The position numbers were made by a program, and so were the translations under genes. The notes beneath the pieces are model-generated. The model was not told where the DNA came from, ran no database searches, and saw only the letters and a program-made list of their open reading frames with translations. A DNA stretch of 58,003 nucleotides from Pseudonocardia sp. (lineage in GTDB: Bacteria; Actinomycetota; Actinomycetes; Mycobacteriales; Pseudonocardiaceae). This document shows, in pieces, positions 25,459 to 34,265 of the stretch. The stretch's first letter is position 1, and each line of letters opens with the position of its first letter. The DNA is taken from assembly GCA_030451825.1 (NCBI GenBank), contig JAKDNL010000002.1, forward strand, positions 1 to 58,003. Direction: 5' to 3'.

Positions 25459-26616
25459 ATGACCGCCACCACCGAACGACAGACCGGCGCCCCGATGGGC
25501 ATCGCGGATCCCGTCGAGCGCGCCCGCACGATCGCGCCGCAGATCCGCGCCGCGGCCGCCGCGGTCGACGCGCACGGCACGATGACCGACGACGTCGTGA
25601 AGCTGCTGTCCGAGGCCGAACTGTTCTGGCTGTTGCTGCCCGGCGAGCTGGGTGGCGGGAACGCCGAGATCACCCAGGCTCTGAGCGTGGTCGAGGAGAT
25701 CTGCGCGGCCGACGGGTCGATCGGCTGGAGCCTGATGGCCAACATGTCGGTCACCGGGTTCGCGGGCGGGCACTGCACGGACGCCGCCGTCGAGACCCTG
25801 TTCGGCACCGAGAAGTCCATCATCGCGGGCATGTTCGGGCCGATGGGGAAGGTCGTCGAGGCCGAGGGCGGCTACACCGCGAAGGGCCGGTTCCAGTTCG
25901 GGTCCGGGACCGGCCACGCGCACTGGGTGGGCGGCGGCGCCAACGGCGGGGCGAACGGCGAGATCGAGCTGATCTTCCTGGTGCCGCGGGAGAACGTGGA
26001 GTTCCTGGGCAACTGGGACGTGTTCGGGCTGGTCGGCACCGGCAGCTACGACTACGAGATCCCCGAGCAGTTCGTCCCGGCGGACTTCACCGTCAGGCGG
26101 GTCGGAGCGGTTCCGGTTCGGGGCCAGGCGACCCAGCACCTCGGGCTGCAGATCATGGGATCGTCGGGGCACGCGGGCGTCGCGATGGGGATCGCGAAGC
26201 GTGCCTTCGAGGAGCTGCACGGGATCCTGTCGGCGGGCAAGAGCCGCCCGGGCGTGCCGCCGATCATCTCCCAGCAGCTGTTCCGCCATGAGTTCGCGTC
26301 GATGGAGGCGAAGCTGCGGGCGGCGCGGGCGTTGTGCTTCGAGGTGTTCGACGACGCCCAGCAGACGGTGAACCGTGGAGATGCGGTGTCCGACCTGCAG
26401 TATCAGCGGGTCCGGCAGGCCTCGACCTACGTCACCCGGATCGGCGCCGAGGCCGTCGAGTTCGCGTACTCCTGGTCGGGCAGCAAGGGCCTGCGGGAGC
26501 CGAACGCCCTCGCCAAGTGTGTGCGGGACATGCACGCGGCGACCCAGCACGTCTACGTCGACCCGACGACGATGGTCAACGCCGCACCGTCTGTTCTGGG
26601 CTCGTACGCGGGATGA
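25459..26616 (+). CDS. acyl-CoA-dehydrogenase-like flavoprotein (possible flavin monooxygenase)
   Basis: A 385-aa protein of the acyl-CoA dehydrogenase type 2 fold, with GELGGGNAEITQALSVVEEICAADGSIGW near the N-terminus and a helical C-terminus. Members of this branch include HsaA-type two-component hydroxylases as well as dehydrogenases. The usual catalytic Glu context is not obvious, so an oxygenase role using reduced flavin is possible. The broken flavin reductase at 16.9 kb would be a natural partner. Its stop overlaps the thiolase-like ATG. Confidence 0.85.
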   Translation: MTATTERQTGAPMGIADPVERARTIAPQIRAAAAAVDAHGTMTDDVVKLLSEAELFWLLLPGELGGGNAEITQALSVVEEICAADGSIGWSLMANMSVTGFAGGHCTDAAVETLFGTEKSIIAGMFGPMGKVVEAEGGYTAKGRFQFGSGTGHAHWVGGGANGGANGEIELIFLVPRENVEFLGNWDVFGLVGTGSYDYEIPEQFVPADFTVRRVGAVPVRGQATQHLGLQIMGSSGHAGVAMGIAKRAFEELHGILSAGKSRPGVPPIISQQLFRHEFASMEAKLRAARALCFEVFDDAQQTVNRGDAVSDLQYQRVRQASTYVTRIGAEAVEFAYSWSGSKGLREPNALAKCVRDMHAATQHVYVDPTTMVNAAPSVLGSYAG

Positions 26617-27812
26617 CCCTGCGCGGCAAGGTCGCCGTCGCCGGGATCGGGGCGAGCGACTACTTCAAGCACGGCGGATCACAGGAGACCGAGTTCGCGA
26701 TGGTCCTGCGGGCTGTGCTCGCGGCCGCCGCGGACGCGGGCGTCGAGGTCGACGACATCGACGGCTTCGTCGCCTACTCGAACGACGGCAACGCTCCGTT
26801 GCGCCTGGCCACCGCGCTCGGCATCCGTGTGCTGGGCGTGGGCGCGGTGCAGTACGGTGGGGGGGGCGGGGGGGCCGCGGGGCACGTGGCGATCGCCGGG
26901 GGGGCGATCGCCGCCGGCCTCGCGGACTGCGTCGTGGCCTACCGGGGATGCCGCCAGGGTGAGGTCGGCCGGTTCGGTCGCGGCGTCGGCTATGGCGGCG
27001 CGGGCGGCGGTCCCGAGATCTCCGGCTACGATCTGGGCGGCGCCGCGATGGGCCCGTACGGCGCGTTCGCCGCCCCGCACAAGTACGCGCTGCGCGCCCA
27101 GCGGATGCTCGACGAGCACGGGATCGGCCAGTCGACGATGCGCGCCGTCGCGATGGCCGCCTACCACCACGCGCAGGCCAACCCGGCCGCGGTGATGCGC
27201 GGCCGGACCCTGTCCGAACAGCAGTACGACGACTCGCGGTGGGTCGCCGAGCCCTACCACCTCTACGACTGCTGCCAGGAGTCCGACGCGGCCGCGGCGG
27301 TCCTGCTGGTCTCGGCGGACCGGGCCCGCTCGCTGCGCCGGGATCCGGTCTACGTCCTGTCCGCCGGACAGTCGGGGGAGTACCGGGCGGGCGTGGGCGG
27401 CGAGAACCCGCCGAGCCTCGCGACTGCCGGCTACACGACGCTGGTGAAGCGGCTCTACGCCGACGCCGGCGTCGGAGTGTCCGATGTGGATGTGTTCCAG
27501 GTCTACGACAACTTCACCGCGGGCGTGGTCATGGGCATGGTCGAGATGGGGGTCTGCAGCTACGCCGACGCCGACGACGTGCTGACCGTGGAGAACCTCG
27601 TGGCGCCGAACGGGGTCGCTCCGCTGAACACCAGCGGCGGAAACTTCGCCGAGGCCTACATCCTCGGCATGGGCCACCATCTCGAGGCGGTCCGGCAGCT
27701 GCGCGGCACCTCGTCCAACCAGGTCCCCGATGCCGCGGTCGCCGCCGCGATGGGCGGCCCGATGACCCCGCTGACCAGCGGTGTCCTCTACGGCACGGAG
27801 GCCGCACTGTGA
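26613..27812 (+). CDS. thiolase-like (SCP2/lipid-transfer type) protein, possible aldolase
   Basis: A 399-aa thiolase-superfamily protein. It has the GVGAVQYGGGGGGAAGH segment and, near the C-terminus, VFQVYDNFTAGVVMG and NTSGGNFAEAY. Related Ltp2-type proteins act as retro-aldolases on side-chain acyl-CoAs and work only with a DUF35 partner, which is exactly the next gene (GTGA overlap). A plain thiolase role is also possible. The gene contains G runs of 8 and 7 bases (26859-26874) but keeps its frame. Confidence 0.87.
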   Translation: MTLRGKVAVAGIGASDYFKHGGSQETEFAMVLRAVLAAAADAGVEVDDIDGFVAYSNDGNAPLRLATALGIRVLGVGAVQYGGGGGGAAGHVAIAGGAIAAGLADCVVAYRGCRQGEVGRFGRGVGYGGAGGGPEISGYDLGGAAMGPYGAFAAPHKYALRAQRMLDEHGIGQSTMRAVAMAAYHHAQANPAAVMRGRTLSEQQYDDSRWVAEPYHLYDCCQESDAAAAVLLVSADRARSLRRDPVYVLSAGQSGEYRAGVGGENPPSLATAGYTTLVKRLYADAGVGVSDVDVFQVYDNFTAGVVMGMVEMGVCSYADADDVLTVENLVAPNGVAPLNTSGGNFAEAYILGMGHHLEAVRQLRGTSSNQVPDAAVAAAMGGPMTPLTSGVLYGTEAAL

Positions 27813-28258
27813 CGATCCCGGATCTCGGCGCCGACGCGTTGCCCCAGGTGTTCGGACGTCCGGTGCCACTGCCGAGCGGCATCGACCGGCCGTTCCACGA
27901 GGGCCTCGCCGCGCACCGCCTCGTGCTGCAGCACTGCACGTGTGGGACCTGGCAGTGGCCACCGGAGGTCGTCTGCCACCGGTGCCGCGGCTTCGACCCG
28001 GGCTGGGCCGAGGTCGAGCCGGCGGGCTTCCTCTACACCTGGACTCGGGTCTGGCATCCGGCCCACGAGGCGCTGCGGGCCGCCGTGCCGTACGTCGTCG
28101 CGGTGGTCGAGATGCCCGCGGCTGGTGGGATCCGGCTGGTGGGCAACCTGCTCCTCCCGGACGTCGCGACGGCCGACATCACCACCGGCACGGCGGTGCG
28201 CGGGGTGTTCGCCGATCAGCCGGGTGGCTATGCCCTCCTGCAGTGGCAGCCTGCCTGA
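27809..28258 (+). CDS. DUF35 OB-fold protein with zinc ribbon
   Basis: A 149-aa protein with an N-terminal helix, a rubredoxin-like zinc ribbon (C43, C45, C56, C59) and an OB-fold (YTWTRVWHPAHEA, YVVAVVEM). DUF35 proteins bind acyl-CoA and form complexes with thiolase-like enzymes. It overlaps the thiolase-like gene by GTGA, as expected of a fixed stoichiometric pair. Last gene of the ferredoxin operon. The next operator begins 17 bp after its stop. Confidence 0.92.
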   Translation: MTIPDLGADALPQVFGRPVPLPSGIDRPFHEGLAAHRLVLQHCTCGTWQWPPEVVCHRCRGFDPGWAEVEPAGFLYTWTRVWHPAHEALRAAVPYVVAVVEMPAAGGIRLVGNLLLPDVATADITTGTAVRGVFADQPGGYALLQWQPA

Positions 28259-28274
28259 CCTGCCCGGACCCCTA

Positions 28275-28292
28275 CTAACGAGCGACGTAACG
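28275..28292 (+). promoter_or_regulatory. direct-repeat operator, copy E
   Basis: CTAACG - 6 bp - GTAACG facing the long CoA-transferase-to-dioxygenase operon, 46 bp before the chosen GTG at 28339. It is a single rightward copy, since the genes on both sides run rightward. Confidence 0.6.
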
Positions 28293-28338
28293 CGCCCTGG
28301 TGAGCATGGGTGGCGTGGTCGAGGAGAGGCGAGAAGCG

Positions 28339-29544
28339 GTGAGCGGATCACGCACCGGCCCATTGGCCGGGATCAAGGTCGTCGAGCTGGCGCAGTGGGT
28401 GTTCGTGCCTAGCGCTGCGGCGATCTTGGCCGACCTGGGTGCCGACGTGGTGCGCATCGAGCACCCGCGACACGGAGACCCCTACAGCGCCATGACGACG
28501 GCGGGAGCGGAGAACGGCGCGACCGCGCAGTCCGCGCGGTCGGCGCAGGCCAACCGGGGGAAGCGCAGCGTCGGCATCGATCTGGCCAGACCGGGCGGTC
28601 GAGAGCTCGCCTACACGCTGGTCCGCGGTGCGGACGCCTTCCTCACCAGCTTCCGCGAGGACGCGTTGAACCGGCTCGGCATGTCGCAGGCCCACCTGGC
28701 GGCGCTGAACCCGCAGCTGGTCTACGCCCGCGGGGACGCCTTCGGCCCGGAAGGCCCCGACAGTGCACTGCCGGGCTACGACATCACCGCCTTCTGGGCC
28801 CGCGGCGGCGTGGGCGCCCTGGTCACGGACCCGGAGGCCTCGCAGGTCGCACGCCAGCCCCCGTCCTTCGGCGACCGGATCGCCTCCGTCGGGCTGGCGG
28901 CCGGGGTACTGGCCTCGCTGCTCGGCCGCGAGCGCGGCACCGGGTCGGACCCGGTCAGCGCCTCGCTGATGGGTTCCGCCGCCTGGGTCACGGCCAGCGA
29001 GATCATCTCCCACGACCCGGGCGCCGGACCGGGCGCGCGGGTCAAGGTGCCGCCACTGACCGGTTCCTACCGGTGTGCAGGCGGCGGCTGGATCATGCTG
29101 AACCTGATGCAGTCCGACCGGTACTGGGACGACTTCTGCAAGCACATCGGCGCCCCGGAGCTGCGGCTCGACGAACGCTTCGCGGACTCCGTGAGCCGCG
29201 ACGGGAACGCCGCGGAGCTCCGCGCCGCGCTGGAGGCGGTCTTCGCCCGCCGTACCCGCGACGAGTGGGCTGCGGCCTTCGCGACCTTCGACGGGCCGTG
29301 GGCGCCGGTGCAGGACGTGACGGAGCTGGCGGACGACCCCCAGATCGTGGCGAACGGCTTCGTCCGCCCGGTCCCGGAGATCGACGGCATGCGCCTGGTC
29401 CGAGCCCCTTTCACCGTCGGCGAGGCCGCCGAGACACTGCCCCGCGGACCCGAGCTGGGCGAGCACACCGAGTCGGTGCTGCTCGACGCGGGCTGCGACT
29501 GGGACGAGATCGTCCGGCTCAAGGACGCGGGAGTGATCACCTGA
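28339..29544 (+). CDS. CaiB/BaiF family CoA-transferase
   Basis: A 401-aa family III CoA-transferase-fold protein. It has GIKVVELAQWVFVPSAAAILADLGADVVRIEHP, GYDITAFWARGG and FGDRIAS with the conserved Asp. It likely moves CoA to or from a pathway acid. GTG at 28339 is preferred because GAGGAGAGGCGAG lies just upstream; ATG at 28306 is possible. First gene of an operon of about seven genes running to 36.46 kb. Confidence 0.88.
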   Translation: MSGSRTGPLAGIKVVELAQWVFVPSAAAILADLGADVVRIEHPRHGDPYSAMTTAGAENGATAQSARSAQANRGKRSVGIDLARPGGRELAYTLVRGADAFLTSFREDALNRLGMSQAHLAALNPQLVYARGDAFGPEGPDSALPGYDITAFWARGGVGALVTDPEASQVARQPPSFGDRIASVGLAAGVLASLLGRERGTGSDPVSASLMGSAAWVTASEIISHDPGAGPGARVKVPPLTGSYRCAGGGWIMLNLMQSDRYWDDFCKHIGAPELRLDERFADSVSRDGNAAELRAALEAVFARRTRDEWAAAFATFDGPWAPVQDVTELADDPQIVANGFVRPVPEIDGMRLVRAPFTVGEAAETLPRGPELGEHTESVLLDAGCDWDEIVRLKDAGVIT

Positions 29545-29572
29545 TGGACCGGATCGGCGAACGAGGAGGTTC

Positions 29573-31027
29573 GTGGTGACCGTGCTGCACGCCTGGGACG
29601 TGGCCCTGAGCCGCGTCGAGGTGGACGCGGAAGTGGCGCGCCTGGCTGCCCGGTTGCGCGTGGCGACCGCCAGCCGCCCGGTGGCGGTGCTCGGCAAGAA
29701 CTCCGGTCGGGCGCTTCTGGCTTACTCGGCGGTGATCCAGAGCGGGTCGCCGCTGGTGCCGCTGAACGCGCACCTGCGCCCCGAGGAGATCGCTCACATG
29801 GTGCGCGAGTCCGCGACCGTCCTGCTGATCGCGGGACCGGAGCTGATCGACGTGGCCCGCGAGGCGGCGGAGGGACTGCCGGTGGAGGTCCGCGGCTGGC
29901 CTGACTGGGAGGACTGGCTCGCCGGGCCAGGCGAGGCCGAGCGCGCCGAGCACACCGTCGCCGCGCCGATCCTGTTCAGCTCCGGGACCACGGGCCGTCC
30001 GAAGCGGACGCTGATGCCGCGGTCCATCTTCCCTCGCGGGGCAACCTTGGCCGAGTACCGGGCGTGGGCGGCAACGAATCGTTTCGTCGGGTGCGGACCG
30101 CACCTGGTGTCGGGCCCGCTCTACCACTCGGGCCCCATCCAGGCCACGGCGCTGCTGGCTGTCGGCGTCCCGGTCCACGTGCCGCGCCGCTTCGACCCCC
30201 TCGCGATCCTGGAGGCGATCGAGCGGGAGCGGATCGCGAGCAGCCTGATGGTGCCGACGCATTTCGTGCGGCTGCTGCGCGCCCGTGCCGAGAGTCCTCG
30301 CGTCCACGACGTGAGCTCGGTCCGGTTGGTCACGCAGACGGGTGCGGGCTGTCCGGAGGAGGTGAAGCGGGCGATGATCGACTGGTGGGGTCCGGTGTTC
30401 TTCGAGACCTACGGCGGCACGGAGTCGGGTGGGGTCTGCGGGATCACCTCCCCGGAGTGGCTGCAGCGGCCGAACTCGGTCGGGCGGGCGCTGCCCGGGT
30501 ATCGCGCGCTGGCGGTCGACGAGGCGGGTCGCGAGCTGCCCGCGGGCGCCGAGGGAAAGCTGTACTTCGAGAATGCGAAGGGTTGGGGCATCGAGTACGA
30601 GGAGGCCCCTGAGCTGACCGCGGCGGCGAACCTGCGCCGCGGCGTCTTCACCCTCGGCGAGATCGGGCGGATCGACGCCGACGGCTATGTGTTCCTGACC
30701 GACCGGGACAGCGACAAGATCGTCACCGGCGGTGTGAACGTCTACCCGGCGGAGAGCGAGCGGGTGCTGATCGAGCATCCCGGCGTCGCGGACGTCGCGG
30801 TGATCGGCGTCGACCATCCGGAGATGGGGGAGGAGGCTCTCGCGCTCGTCGTCCCCGCTGCGGGTGCTGACCCGAGCGAGGAGGAGCTGGTGGCGTTCTG
30901 CCGGGAGCGGCTCTCGGCGGTGAAGACACCCCGCCGTGTGCGGTTCGTGGACTCGGTGGAACGCAATGTGATGGGCAAGATCAACCGGCGGGCGCTGCGT
31001 GCGCGGTATGCGGCGGTTCAGGCATGA
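29573..31027 (+). CDS. acyl-CoA ligase (AMP-binding)
   Basis: A 484-aa adenylate-forming ligase. It shows LFSSGTTGRPKRT, FETYGGTESGG, LTDRDSDKIVTGGVNVYP and the C-terminal Lys region NVMGKINRRA. The N-terminal domain is short compared with typical ligases of 500-550 aa. GTG at 29573 follows GAGGAGG; the GTG three bases on is equivalent. Its stop overlaps the ATG of the next CoA-transferase. It is the second of three ligases in the window, so several acids or several stages are activated. Confidence 0.9.
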   Translation: MVTVLHAWDVALSRVEVDAEVARLAARLRVATASRPVAVLGKNSGRALLAYSAVIQSGSPLVPLNAHLRPEEIAHMVRESATVLLIAGPELIDVAREAAEGLPVEVRGWPDWEDWLAGPGEAERAEHTVAAPILFSSGTTGRPKRTLMPRSIFPRGATLAEYRAWAATNRFVGCGPHLVSGPLYHSGPIQATALLAVGVPVHVPRRFDPLAILEAIERERIASSLMVPTHFVRLLRARAESPRVHDVSSVRLVTQTGAGCPEEVKRAMIDWWGPVFFETYGGTESGGVCGITSPEWLQRPNSVGRALPGYRALAVDEAGRELPAGAEGKLYFENAKGWGIEYEEAPELTAAANLRRGVFTLGEIGRIDADGYVFLTDRDSDKIVTGGVNVYPAESERVLIEHPGVADVAVIGVDHPEMGEEALALVVPAAGADPSEEELVAFCRERLSAVKTPRRVRFVDSVERNVMGKINRRALRARYAAVQA

Positions 31028-32253
31028 GCGGCCCGTTGGAGGGCGTGACGGTCGTGGACCTGACCAGGGCCCTGTCCGGTCCCTACGCGACCCTCCTGCT
31101 CGGCGGGCTCGGTGCCACCGTGATCAAGATCGAGGAGCCCGGTTCGGGGGACGTCGCCCGCGGCAACGTCCCCTACCTGGGCCGCGACGGGGTGAACCGG
31201 CTGCCGCAGCACGAGGACGACCTGTCGATCCCGTTCCTGGAGCGCTGCCGCGGCAAGCTCGGCGTCACGTTGAACCTCAAGCATCCCGACGCCGTCGCCG
31301 TGTTCGACGATCTCGTCCGCGAGGCGGACGTGGTGGTGGAGAACTTCAGCGCGGGCACCGCGGACCGGCTCGGCGTCGGCTATGCCCACGCCCGTGAGGT
31401 GAACCCGCGGATCGTCTACACGTCGATCTCCGGGTTCGGGGCGGACGCCACGGACAACGGCAAGGCTTACGACCTCACCATCCAGGCGCTGTCGGGGCTG
31501 ACGATGGCGAACGGCCGCGTGGGCGAGGACCCGGTCCGGGTCGGGTTGCCGCTGGGGGACATGACCGCACCGCTGTTCGCGGTGATGGGCACCTTGGCGG
31601 CGGTGCTGCGGGCCCGGGAGACCGGGCAGGGCCAGCACGTGGACGTCTCGATGCTGGGTGCGCTGACCTCGATGGTCGCCGTGGAGCCCTGGGGCGGGTA
31701 CGCGGCGACCGGGATGGAGCCGCGCACAGGCAACTTCCTGAACCGACTGGCTCCCTTCGGCCTCTTCTCCGCGCTCGACGGTGAGGTGGCGATCTGCGCC
31801 GCGAACGACCGGTTCTTCGTCCGGCTGCCCGCGGCGATGGACATGCCCGAGCTGCTCGAGGACCCGCGGTTCGCCACGCGCGCCCCGCGGGCGGCGAACG
31901 CCGACGAGATCCACCGGATCGTCGGCGAGTGGGCGGCCGGGCTGACGGTGGCGGAGATTCACAAGCGACTCGTCGCGGCCGACATCCCGGTGTCGGAGGT
32001 GCGGACGCCGCTGGCGGCCACGGCGGACCCGCAGGTCCTCGCCCGCGGCGAGACCGTCCCGCTGGAGCACCCGGAGCACGGCGGGGCGGAAGGGCTCTAC
32101 GGCAGCGGTGTCCCGGTCGTCTTCTCGGGCACGCCGGCGGGCTTCGTAGACCCGGCCCCGTATCTGGGACAGCACAACGACCACGTCTTCGGCGAACTCC
32201 TCGGGTACGGGCCCGAGCGGGTCGCGGCAATGCGCGAGCACGGCCTCGTCTAG
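31024..32253 (+). CDS. CaiB/BaiF family CoA-transferase
   Basis: A 409-aa family III CoA-transferase. It has VTVVDLTRALSGPYATLLLGGLGATVIKIE, the KHPDAVAVFDDLVREADVVVENFSAG segment and LPLGDMTAPLFAVMG with the catalytic Asp. Full-length and intact. It is the second intact family member in this operon. Different N-terminal styles suggest different substrates. Confidence 0.92.
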   Translation: MSGPLEGVTVVDLTRALSGPYATLLLGGLGATVIKIEEPGSGDVARGNVPYLGRDGVNRLPQHEDDLSIPFLERCRGKLGVTLNLKHPDAVAVFDDLVREADVVVENFSAGTADRLGVGYAHAREVNPRIVYTSISGFGADATDNGKAYDLTIQALSGLTMANGRVGEDPVRVGLPLGDMTAPLFAVMGTLAAVLRARETGQGQHVDVSMLGALTSMVAVEPWGGYAATGMEPRTGNFLNRLAPFGLFSALDGEVAICAANDRFFVRLPAAMDMPELLEDPRFATRAPRAANADEIHRIVGEWAAGLTVAEIHKRLVAADIPVSEVRTPLAATADPQVLARGETVPLEHPEHGGAEGLYGSGVPVVFSGTPAGFVDPAPYLGQHNDHVFGELLGYGPERVAAMREHGLV

Positions 32254-32265
32254 AAAGGACACCCG

Positions 32266-33186
32266 ATGAGCGAGGACTACCGCTTCATCAACTACACCAC
32301 CCTCGACGAGGGCCGGGTCGTGCGGATCATGCTCGACCGCCCGGAGGCCCGGAACGCGCAGAACCGCGGCATGCTCGTCGAGCTGGATCAGGCCCTGCTG
32401 CGGGCCGAGGCCGACGACGAGGTCCGGGTGGTGATCCTGGGCGGGAACGGGCCGATGTTCTCCTCCGGGCACGACCTGGGCACCCCGGTGCGGGTCGAGG
32501 AGCGCGAGCCCGGGCCGAACCAGCACGTCACCCATCAGTGCACCGGCGGGACGCTGCTCAAGACCGAGCAGCGGATGCGCCAGGAGTGGCACTACTTCTT
32601 CGAGAACACCCGGCGCTGGCGGAACCTCCGCAAGATCACGGTCGCCGAGGTGCACGGCAAGGTGTACTCGGCGGCGTTGATGATGATGTGGAGCTGCGAC
32701 CTGATCGTGGCGGCGGAGGGCACCACGTTCGCCGACGTCGTCGGGACGCGGATGGGGATGTGCGGCGTGGAGTACTTCGCGCACCCGTGGGAGTTCGGGG
32801 CCCGCAAGAGCAAGGAGCTGCTGCTCACCGGGGACTCGATCGACGCCGAGGAGGCGCACGCCCTGGGCATGGTGTCGAAGGTGTGGGCGCGCGAGGACCT
32901 GGCCGCGAACACCGAGGCGTTCGCGGTCCGGATCGCCCGCACCCCGTCGATGACGGCGTTGTTGGTCAAGGAGTCGGTCAACCAGACGCAGGACAACCAG
33001 GGCTTCCACAACGCCCTGCAGGCGTGCTTCACGCTGCACCAGCTCAACCACGCGCACTGGGGTGAGATCCACGGCGAGCAGGTCGCGCGCGCCCACGAGT
33101 CCGACGGCGTGCAGAACTGGAAGGACGCGGGTCCGGTGCTGCCCGCGGTCAAGGACCGAGTCGTCGCCGAGCCAGAGAAGGTGTGA
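32266..33186 (+). CDS. enoyl-CoA hydratase family protein
   Basis: A 306-aa crotonase-fold protein. It shows RPEARNAQNRGML, PMFSSGHDLGTP, the oxyanion region VAEVHGKVYSAALMMMWSCDL and an enlarged middle (residues about 75-115). The central loop lacks the usual GGG, and YSAALMM replaces it, a pattern seen in actinobacterial mid-size members. Activity could be hydratase or hydrolase. AAAGGA precedes the ATG. Its stop overlaps the start of the first acyl-CoA dehydrogenase (GTGA). Confidence 0.88.
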   Translation: MSEDYRFINYTTLDEGRVVRIMLDRPEARNAQNRGMLVELDQALLRAEADDEVRVVILGGNGPMFSSGHDLGTPVRVEEREPGPNQHVTHQCTGGTLLKTEQRMRQEWHYFFENTRRWRNLRKITVAEVHGKVYSAALMMMWSCDLIVAAEGTTFADVVGTRMGMCGVEYFAHPWEFGARKSKELLLTGDSIDAEEAHALGMVSKVWAREDLAANTEAFAVRIARTPSMTALLVKESVNQTQDNQGFHNALQACFTLHQLNHAHWGEIHGEQVARAHESDGVQNWKDAGPVLPAVKDRVVAEPEKV

Positions 33187-34265
33187 CCGTGGACCTCGAT
33201 CCCACCGACGACCAGGCGCTCCTGCTGGAGACCTCCGCGCGGTTCGTCGAGGACACCCTCCCGGTGGAGCGGGTCCACGCCTTCGCCGACGGTGCTCCGC
33301 TCGATCCCGCCTACGTCACCGCCGCGGCCGAGCTCGGCTGGTTCGCGATGTTCGTCACCGAGGACCTCGGCGGGGGCAGCGTGTCCGGTGACCCGGTGAC
33401 CGACGCGGTGCTACTGGCACAGCTGCGCGGCGCCCGCCTGCAGCCCGAGCCGTTCGCGGCCACGAACACGGTGGCCGCGGTCCTGACCGGTCACGACGAC
33501 CTGCTCTCCGACCTCGCCGCGGGCAAGGCGACAGCGACCCTCGCCGTATCCGGAGACGCGCTGTGGGACGACGGGTTGCGGGCCGAGCGCTCCGGTCCTG
33601 ATCTGGTTCTCACCGGTACCGCCGTGGTGGACGACCCCGGTGCGTCCTGGGTGCTTCTGACCGCGAGCCTGGACGGCGAGCCGGTCCACGCTTTGCTGCC
33701 GCTCGACGCCACCGCGCGCCGGACCCCGCTGGAGTGCCTCGACGTCACGCGCCGATTGGAGGTCCTGCGGTTCGATGCCGTCCGGATCTCGGCCGACGCG
33801 CTCGTGCCGGGTGCGGTCGAGCGCACCCGGACCCTGGCGACCGTGCTGTCCGTCGCCGACTCCGTCGGGGCTCTCGACCGGCTGTTCGGCATGACCCGGC
33901 AGTACGCGCTGGACCGCATCGCGTTCGGCCGCCCCATCGGGTCGTTCCAGGCGCTCAAGCACCTGCTCGCCGACGTCAGCCTCGTCGTCGAGTCCGCGAA
34001 GGCAGTCCTCGCCGCGGCGACCCGGGCCCTGTCCGTCGACGCCCCGTACGCGGCCGAGGTCGCGAGCATCGCCGCCACCTACGTCGGCGAGCGGGCGGCG
34101 CGGGCGGGCCAGGACTGCCTGCAGGTCCACGGCGGCATCGGCTTCGCCTGGGAGCACGACCTGCACCTCTACCTGCGCCGGATCACGGCGAACGCGGCGC
34201 TGTCCGGCACTGTGGACTTCCATCGCGACCGGATCGTCGCGGCGCACCCTCGGGAGCTCGTGTGA
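33183..34265 (+). CDS. acyl-CoA dehydrogenase, smaller subunit type
   Basis: A 360-aa acyl-CoA dehydrogenase-fold protein. It has a short, diverged N-terminal domain, then YALDRIAFGRPIGSFQALKH and QVHGGIGFAWEHDLHLYLRRI. At the site where MCAD has its YEGT Glu it reads LSGT. Such shortened members usually pair with a second subunit in alpha2-beta2 enzymes, as for the FadE/ChsE enzymes of steroid side-chain oxidation. The next gene, overlapping by GTGA, is the likely partner. Confidence 0.9.
   Translation: MTVDLDPTDDQALLLETSARFVEDTLPVERVHAFADGAPLDPAYVTAAAELGWFAMFVTEDLGGGSVSGDPVTDAVLLAQLRGARLQPEPFAATNTVAAVLTGHDDLLSDLAAGKATATLAVSGDALWDDGLRAERSGPDLVLTGTAVVDDPGASWVLLTASLDGEPVHALLPLDATARRTPLECLDVTRRLEVLRFDAVRISADALVPGAVERTRTLATVLSVADSVGALDRLFGMTRQYALDRIAFGRPIGSFQALKHLLADVSLVVESAKAVLAAATRALSVDAPYAAEVASIAATYVGERAARAGQDCLQVHGGIGFAWEHDLHLYLRRITANAALSGTVDFHRDRIVAAHPRELV

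Noticed and set aside
26859-26874. Frameshift in the thiolase-like gene at its G runs
   Set aside because: The frame stays open through both runs and the Gly-rich stretch is a normal feature of this family.
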